Made by a program: the position numbers and the translations under genes. A stretch of 23,094 nucleotides of DNA from a bacterium (GTDB lineage: Bacteria > Zhuqueibacterota > QNDG01 > JAFGCO01): NCBI GenBank assembly GCA_016932575.1, contig JAFGCO010000051.1, positions 1 to 23,094 of the forward strand, written 5' to 3'. Positions 18,443-23,094 of the stretch are shown here, one piece after another; within the stretch, counting starts at the first letter, position 1, and every line of letters starts with the position of its first letter. The notes under the pieces are model-generated. The model did no database searches. It worked only from the letters and a program-made list of their open reading frames with translations, and was not told the origin of the DNA.

Positions 18443-19894
18443 TCAAAGAAAATTTAAAATACAGAATGCTGCTGACACTATTAAAAATATAGCGCATAAA
18501 AAAGCAAAATAGTCGCCCAGAACAGAGTAGATGGTTTTTACTCCTTTTACAGGAACATCTGATATCATCATATGCTCAGAACTGCTGAAATAATCCAATC
18601 TTGACAGAACTTCACCCTTAAAGTTAAATGACGCTGATAATCCATGCCCTGTTGACCTGACCATATTGAATCCATACTCGATTGTTCGGGACGCTGCAAC
18701 AAAAGTATGGTAGGGTGAAATTTCTTTCCAGTCATTGCCTGGCACAAGCATCATATCAATGTCGCTTTTTCGAATTTGATTAATGAGTTTTGGAAAATCC
18801 ATATCAAAACAAATGGCTGAACAAATTCTGCCATAAGGAGAGTCAAAATATTTTAGTTTTCCATCCCCATAAATCCTTTTTCCATACATCGGTTTGGCTT
18901 TATAATATTCAGCCACAACCTTCCCCTCCGGTGATATCCAGACCATTTTATTTTTAGCAGGCATCTGATTATTCCTGGCCTCCTCTGTGATCAGAGCCAT
19001 TGAAAGACCAATGTAAATACTGTCTCTTGATGCGATTCGTTTAATCTTTTCAAGATAATCCTGTTCATTCTCGTGCCAGATCCCCAGTAAGGTTTCCTGT
19101 CCAAATATGATTTTAGCGCCTGCCTGAACAGCTTTACCACATGACTCAATAAAGCTTTGACCTATCTTGTCATATAGTCTGTCAAACTCTTCCGTTTCAG
19201 ATATTGAATGAAATTCTCTTTCAAGGTTTTTATCTAATGTCACTGAGGCGATTCTTACTGTATCAGTCTTTTGGGATATTAAGTTCAACCTGATTTGCCC
19301 GAATAGTACCAAAATAAGTAAAGTAATGCCGTAAAGCAATGCTCCTTTTTGTGCTTGTTTTATTTCAAAACCATGATCCCATAACCAATTGATAAATGAG
19401 GCGGTCCAGGTTGTAAAGAAAATGATACCCCAGTTGCCTGTGACCGAAGCTATTTGTAAGATTGGCAAATAAGATTGCGTATGAGCCAATGAACCAAACG
19501 AGCCGGATGGAATTATGGATACAACAATGAAATCGATAACGACGACCGTTGAAGGATATACAAATGTCCTTATAATTCCTTTTATTCTGGCAGAGAGAAT
19601 TCGATTTATAAGATAACTCAATGATGTAAACAGACTCATCATAAAACAGACCACATAATAAAAAACACCTGACATTGGCATCATTCCTTTCCAGATAATC
19701 ATATTGGAAATCCATAATGCCAATAGGATGAGCAAGAATCCTTTGAATGGTTTTTTAGCACTGTAAAAATGGATCAGGAAAACAGGCGCCATAAACGTTG
19801 CGATCGGTAAAATCCATCTGCCGTTTGCAAAAATCAGAAAGATAAATCCTGTTAGTAAATACAGGAAAGAATATATTTTTTTATTGTTAACCAA
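18443..19894 (-). CDS. Lnt-like membrane acyltransferase / nitrilase-fold hydrolase
   Basis: 483 residues. The start is TTG at 19894, chosen because AGGAGA sits 7 bases upstream and no ATG fits. The N-terminal ~200 residues are several membrane helices. About 210-450 is a carbon-nitrogen hydrolase domain with the Glu-Lys-Cys triad placed as in apolipoprotein N-acyltransferase: Glu267 (KIIFGQET), Lys332 (EYYKAKPM) and Cys362 (SAICFDMDFP). A last helix lies at 460-480. Lnt adds the third acyl chain to lipoproteins in the inner membrane; length and layout agree with it. Lnt's usual VPFGE stretch after the lysine is missing (MYGKRIY instead), and FGQE replaces the common PE motif. It could therefore be a diverged second copy or a related amidase rather than the housekeeping enzyme. 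Confidence 0.75.
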   Translation of the reverse strand: MVNNKKIYSFLYLLTGFIFLIFANGRWILPIATFMAPVFLIHFYSAKKPFKGFLLILLALWISNMIIWKGMMPMSGVFYYVVCFMMSLFTSLSYLINRILSARIKGIIRTFVYPSTVVVIDFIVVSIIPSGSFGSLAHTQSYLPILQIASVTGNWGIIFFTTWTASFINWLWDHGFEIKQAQKGALLYGITLLILVLFGQIRLNLISQKTDTVRIASVTLDKNLEREFHSISETEEFDRLYDKIGQSFIESCGKAVQAGAKIIFGQETLLGIWHENEQDYLEKIKRIASRDSIYIGLSMALITEEARNNQMPAKNKMVWISPEGKVVAEYYKAKPMYGKRIYGDGKLKYFDSPYGRICSAICFDMDFPKLINQIRKSDIDMMLVPGNDWKEISPYHTFVAASRTIEYGFNMVRSTGHGLSASFNFKGEVLSRLDYFSSSEHMMISDVPVKGVKTIYSVLGDYFAFLCAIFLIVSAAFCILNFL

Positions 19895-20203
19895 TAGAAG
19901 TCTCCTTTGTCATTTTGTTCAGATAATCTGTTTTATAGGACGCGCGCCATGAGCAAGCATCCCGAAGATTGTGTTCTAAATTCCACTTTCAAGCGGAATT
20001 TAGCGGATCGCTAAAGAGAGCCGCTGTAAATATGGGTATCGTTATGCGAACGTACCGCCCAATATACAAGCATAAGGACTCGAAATTGAACACGATTCCT
20101 TTAATAGAGTTAAGATTTACATGTGACTCAGCGTCTGACTTTGAAAATCGTCTATTTTCTCTCTAAAAACAGCAAACTTAAAATCACGTTCTTTGTATCT
20201 TGG
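19895..20203. other. Intergenic region with a 28-base near-palindrome
   Basis: At 19976-20003, CTAAATTCC and GGAATTTAG are perfect inverted arms, with CTT/AAG also matching inside. A second short inverted pair (AGCGGA...; AGCCGCT) follows. It lies upstream of the Lnt-like gene on the minus strand and could be an operator or a repeat remnant. A 65-codon frame here (19969-20166, +) has no ribosome-binding site or recognisable features, and I do not call it. Nothing else is seen. Confidence 0.4.
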
Positions 20204-20584
20204 CTATTTACTAATATTTTGTGGAATTAGAAAATACCCAAAACCGATTGTAAAGACTAAGTAAACAGCCACTATACCCCAGCCAAGGACATTTAATCCG
20301 CCCGAAAGTTGAATAACCACTGTAGCCACCAGCGCAATTGCATCATATATGAATAAATGCCAAATAATAGCGCGTCTAGCAATACAGTCTTCTGCTTTTC
20401 GGGCAATCCAGGTAAGAAAAAGATTTCCAAAAAGTGCGGCACCATATTCCCTCGCTGTCAGGGCAGCACCTGGGCCAAATGATGTCCCCAGAAGATTGAG
20501 TAATTGACCAGGCACAAACAACAGCAATGGACCAAAACCTAAACAAACAGCAGCCTTGATGATCATTAGTGTTTTGAATTTCAT
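20204..20584 (-). CDS. Four-helix integral membrane protein, unknown function
   Basis: 126 residues from the ATG at 20584, where AAAAAAAGGAGT lies 6 bases upstream. The frame is open further upstream but without a ribosome-binding site, so the longer form is unlikely. Four hydrophobic segments are visible (about 6-30, 43-61, 69-89, 96-120). The second is preceded by LTAREYGAALFGN and the third by ARRAIIWHLFIYDAIAL. The size and charged residues near the second helix recall small uncharacterised DUF4345/DoxX-like membrane proteins, but I cannot assign a family. It stands alone; the next gene on this strand lies beyond the intron. Confidence 0.7.
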   Translation of the reverse strand: MKFKTLMIIKAAVCLGFGPLLLFVPGQLLNLLGTSFGPGAALTAREYGAALFGNLFLTWIARKAEDCIARRAIIWHLFIYDAIALVATVVIQLSGGLNVLGWGIVAVYLVFTIGFGYFLIPQNISK

Positions 20585-21398
20585 GGCTGTACTCCTTTTT
20601 TTGTATTTGTTTATAGCAAGCAGGCTAACTGGATTAAAACAAAACGAGAATCTTTTTTGAAAAAGCAATTCTCTAAAAGGCGATTCCACTAAAACTGTCA
20701 GGGTTTAAATTCCAGTTGAGCCAATTGTGTACGCCCGGCATGGGCGTGAACTAATGGGGTGAAAGTCCCCTTTAGGAGGATCACCGTAACATTAGTTAAG
20801 TTACGTTAACTATTAGTGAAAGGCAAGGGCGGCGTTGCGAGATTCCGTCTGAAGGAAGCCTGTAGCAAAGCAGCGATCTGACGAACAGGAACGTCATACA
20901 AGGCCAAGCCTGTGGGCGAGTCAGCCACAGATGACAAAGTCCAGTGATCCATCAGGTATGGTAAATGACGCAGATGTGCTGTGACAGTTCACGCTCCTTA
21001 TCCGGGGAGATCTGTCTGATATGCATTGACATTGATTCGATTAATACCGGTTGGGGATATCGGATTCAAAGCCCTGGCGAACGCATGTGCTGTCCATGAA
21101 TTCGCGCTAAGAATAGACAGCAAGTCGAATCGAATTGTCAAGGCGCCAACCAAGGTAACTTGATTGGTTAACCAGATAGAAGTCAGCAAAAGGCATAGTA
21201 GCCAAATGCCTGATGTAATAGTCAGGACAGGGTGAAGGCCTGAACATCGAAGTCAAGGAGGAGCATTGTCTCGCTCATAATTTGGCATTGATCCCTGAAC
21301 AGGGATAGTCATGATCGTGGCGCGTAGATAACCGCCAGCCTTGTTGTGTGACAAAGAACATCTTGTTTCACAGGATGTCTAACAACATCCCTCGATGA

Positions 21399-21430
21399 AT
21401 CGCCGGATGCGGACCCGCATGTCCGGTGGT
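21399..21430 (+). ncRNA. Group II intron domain V
   Basis: ATCGCCGGA (21399-21407) pairs over nine bases with TCCGGTGGT (21422-21430). The CGC catalytic triad (21401-21403) faces GUG. A two-base bulge (TG, 21420-21421) and a short upper stem with loop GACC complete the fold. All elements of a catalytic domain V are present, with an upper stem one pair shorter than usual. Confidence 0.85.
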
Positions 21431-21435
21431 GCCTG

Positions 21436-21535
21436 TCCCGTGAGATAATTAAGATAAAATACTTTGTTCTATTTGATTTTGTTATTTCAATTCTGATATA
21501 AAGTTATAAACCATTTTATGGTTTATCTCACGGGA
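21436..21535. mobile_element. 100-bp MITE-like element inside the intron
   Basis: Perfect 13-bp terminal inverted repeats, TCCCGTGAGATAA (21436-21448) and TTATCTCACGGGA (21523-21535), enclose AT-rich, non-coding sequence that includes a small hairpin (AAACCAT / ATGGTTT, about 21508-21523). In group II introns of this kind domains V and VI are joined by only a few bases, so the element is an insertion. A few flanking bases (CCTG / TAAAG) cannot be assigned to intron or element. No clear target duplication is visible. Confidence 0.65.
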
Positions 21536-21539
21536 TAAA

Positions 21540-21572
21540 GGGCCGGGGGAGAAAAACCCCCGGCTACCCGAT
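21540..21572 (+). ncRNA. Group II intron domain VI and 3' splice end
   Basis: GCCGGGGG (21542-21549) pairs with CCCCCGGC (21557-21564). The unpaired A at 21566, seven bases from the AT 3' end, sits where the branch-point adenosine of group II introns is found, followed by CCCGAT. On the opposite strand the same hairpin lies just past the Kelch gene stop but lacks a T-run. Confidence 0.75.
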
Positions 21573-21589
21573 TTATACCCTGTACTCCG

Positions 21590-22957
21590 CTATTTGATCA
21601 GCAGCATCTTTCTGATTTGTGTATGCCTCTCTGCCTCCAGTTTATAAAAGTATACACCGCTGGAATGGTTACTCCCATCAAATGAGACACTGTGGTCCCC
21701 GGAAGATTGATATTGATCAATCAGATTTTCTACCGCTCTGCCCTGCAAATCAAAAATACCCAATCTGACCTGGCTGGATTTCGGAATGGTATACCGTATG
21801 GTAGTGACTGGATTAAAAGGATTGGGATAATTGGGATACAGAAGGGATACTTTTGGATTCTGGTCCGTTTTTTCAACCGGAGTGTCCCCTTCGATGTATT
21901 TGTACAGGGTGTTAATGGCTGTACCGTCTGACTTCATGCCGCCGAAAATATAAAACTCGCCGTCCATATCAACACCCGCCGCCTGAGTCAGGGCAACCGG
22001 AAGGTCGGCACAACGGGTCACGGTGCTGTCCTCCAGATTCAATTTCCACATATCGCAGAGAATAGTGTCTTCTTCGGCAATTTGAGAGCGATTGGTTTTG
22101 GGAAAAAAGCCATAGGGATGATCTTTGGGACATTGACCGCCGAATAAAAAGATATCCAAGGCCCTGTAAAGCATGGTGGTGTACATTCTGAGCATCACTT
22201 GGTTAAAACTGGCAAAACCGGCTTTGGGCTTCCAGTCCACAATGTCCCATGTGCCCCCGTCTGTATGGTAGACCAGATTACCCGTATGGTATCCCCAGGG
22301 ACTGCCGTTTCCGCCACAAATATAAATGTCATTTCCCACAGCTGCGGAGCTATGCCCGTATCGGGGGCCCTCATACTCCCCCATGTCTGCCAGTTTTTCC
22401 ATCCCAAAGGTATTCAGATAAACAACCCACAGGTCTTTAAAGATGGTTTCTGTTGCCGGATTCCGCCCCCCCTGGAGATAGGCCTTGTCGCCCACAACGG
22501 TCATGGTCGCCTCCGTGCGTGGTTTGGGCGTATCTCCACGACTGGAATCCAATTGTGTCCAGATCTGAGTGTCAAAGTCATAATGCCAGAAGTCGTTCAA
22601 ACAGGTTGATCCCGAACTGCCGCCGAAAATATACATTTTCTCGTCGTAGATAAAGGCAGAGTGGTTTTTTCTTGGCGGGGGAGGATTATTTTGGGGGACT
22701 ATACGTTCCCATTTATCTTCATCTTTATAAAACTTCCATAATTCACCTAAATCCAAACCTGATTCATCAGCACCTCCAAAAACAACAATTTCAGTGTCCA
22801 TTTTAACTATGCTGTGTCCCCATCGTGGCTCAGGGATGTCTCCGATTATGGTAATCTCATCCCAGCATTCTGCTAAGAGCGGATGATTAAAAAGAACAAT
22901 ACCTGTCATTAATAAAATGACAGCGACAAACAGATTTCTGCCTTTTTTTGTTTCCAT
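21590..22957 (-). CDS. Secreted Kelch-repeat propeller protein with NPFNP-type sorting domain
   Basis: 455 residues from ATG 22957, preceded by GGAGGGAATA; an upstream in-frame ATG at 22969 overlaps this ribosome-binding site and is unlikely. Signal peptide about 4-29 (FVAVILLMTGIVLFNHPLLA before ECW). Six Kelch blades follow, marked by the di-glycines VFGGADES, IFGGSSGS, LQGGRNP, ICGGNGS, LFGGQCP and IFGGMKS, each with a downstream W: one six-bladed propeller (about 45-360). The C-terminal ~75 residues start LLYPNYPNPFNPVTTIRY and end RKMLLIK, the common FCB type A sorting domain. It therefore belongs to the general type IX-like cargo, unlike the CQPRVFSP tails of the operon. Probably a surface binding protein; ligand unknown. 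Confidence 0.85.
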   Translation of the reverse strand: METKKGRNLFVAVILLMTGIVLFNHPLLAECWDEITIIGDIPEPRWGHSIVKMDTEIVVFGGADESGLDLGELWKFYKDEDKWERIVPQNNPPPPRKNHSAFIYDEKMYIFGGSSGSTCLNDFWHYDFDTQIWTQLDSSRGDTPKPRTEATMTVVGDKAYLQGGRNPATETIFKDLWVVYLNTFGMEKLADMGEYEGPRYGHSSAAVGNDIYICGGNGSPWGYHTGNLVYHTDGGTWDIVDWKPKAGFASFNQVMLRMYTTMLYRALDIFLFGGQCPKDHPYGFFPKTNRSQIAEEDTILCDMWKLNLEDSTVTRCADLPVALTQAAGVDMDGEFYIFGGMKSDGTAINTLYKYIEGDTPVEKTDQNPKVSLLYPNYPNPFNPVTTIRYTIPKSSQVRLGIFDLQGRAVENLIDQYQSSGDHSVSFDGSNHSSGVYFYKLEAERHTQIRKMLLIK

Positions 22958-23011
22958 TATTCCCTCCATATATGTTTAAATTAAATTTTAAAACAACTCT
23001 AAAGGGTATAA

Positions 23012-23094
23012 CCCGGCGATTCACCAGAGCCGAAGGCTGCTGGTGGAATCCCTTGATAGGAGGTCGCGAAGCGACCGAGTAGGGATTTCCGGTG
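23012..23094. repeat. Structured (REP-like) repeat, cut by the window end
   Basis: Two adjacent stems: ATTC-ACCAG-AGCC / GGCT-CTGGT-GAAT around GAA (23019-23049), and AATCCC...GGTCGC / GCGACC...GGGATT around GAA (23047-23087). Both may be enclosed by CCGG (23013-23016) and CCGG (23089-23092). It lies upstream of the Kelch gene. The folding and GAA loops suggest a dispersed palindromic repeat, but only one copy is visible here. Confidence 0.5.

Larger units (their letters stand above)
20727..21572 (+). mobile_element. Group II intron lacking its reverse-transcriptase ORF
   Basis: The sequence starts GTGTACGCCCGGCATGGGCG, continues with the domain I landmarks AACTAATGGGGTGAAAGTCC and GGCAAGGGCGGCGTTGCGAG, and ends with domain V (21399-21430) and a domain VI hairpin closing in CTACCCGAT. 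The seven bases before the start (20720-20726, GCCAATT) can pair with TGATTGGT at 21161-21168, which lies in a hairpin loop, as expected for IBS1-EBS1. This supports the 5' boundary. No ORF for reverse transcriptase/maturase exists: domain IV is only about 100-150 bases with stops in all frames. The intron could move only with a maturase in trans. Its 3' end lies 17 bp past the stop of the Kelch gene, antisense to it. A 100-bp insertion splits domains V and VI. Confidence 0.87.

Noticed and set aside
19940-20080. Possible integron attC site (GTTATGC at about 20040 and nearby inverted repeats)
   Set aside because: A matching R'' box at the right distance is missing on both strands, and there is no integrase or second site in the window.
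20998-21189. 63-codon minus-strand frame
   Set aside because: It lies inside the structured domain I-III region of the group II intron and is antisense to it.
1-23094. CRISPR array, tRNA or rRNA genes
   Set aside because: No regularly spaced identical repeats with unique spacers, and no cloverleaf or rRNA-like segment was seen on either strand. The regular repeats in the large genes are protein propeller repeats.

Overview
This looks like chromosomal DNA of an uncultured member of the FCB superphylum (the Calditrichota / KSB1 / Marinimicrobia / Ignavibacteria neighbourhood). The window starts in a gene ending with an 'NPFNPIT' C-terminal secretion/anchoring domain. A second gene (21590-22957) carries 'YPNPFNPVTTIRY', and three very large secreted proteins end in FlgD/Ig-like sorting domains. 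Composition is moderately AT-rich with Bacteroidetes-like secreted protein architectures. No rRNA, tRNA or ribosomal-protein gene is present to place it more exactly.

Left edge (1-1226): the 3' end of a secreted protein gene, three GC-rich hairpins sharing a CCCGG core, a short decayed copy of a C-terminal sorting tail, and a four-helix-bundle (23S rRNA intervening-sequence type) gene. Imperfect inverted repeats flank that last gene, as if it were an IVS-like mobile unit.

Core (1227-17983, all + strand, gaps of 11-90 bp, probably one operon): three paralogous secreted proteins come first. Each has 14 propeller-type repeats (two seven-bladed propellers, as in the sensor half of hybrid two-component systems), then Ig-like domains and a nearly identical C-terminal sorting domain, but no kinase. 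They are followed by a three-part fusion of a PorV/PorQ-like outer-membrane barrel, a transglutaminase-like cysteine-protease domain and TPRs. Last is a secreted WD40-Ig-caspase (C14) protein with an intact His/Cys dyad. Known type IX secretion pairs the barrel PorV with the clan-CD cysteine protease PorU to cut and attach C-terminal-domain cargo. The same three ingredients (CTD cargo, PorV-like barrel, clan-CD protease) are encoded here in order. I propose a dedicated surface display/processing module; this is inference.

Right part (18029-22957, all - strand): a 61-aa membrane peptide, an Lnt-like nitrilase-fold membrane acyltransferase started by TTG, a 126-aa four-helix membrane protein, and a secreted six-blade Kelch protein with an NPFNP-type sorting tail. 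Between the last two lies a group II intron on the + strand that has lost its reverse-transcriptase ORF. Its domain V / domain VI junction is split by a 100-bp element with perfect 13-bp terminal inverted repeats. The right edge of the window is another structured repeat, cut by the window end.
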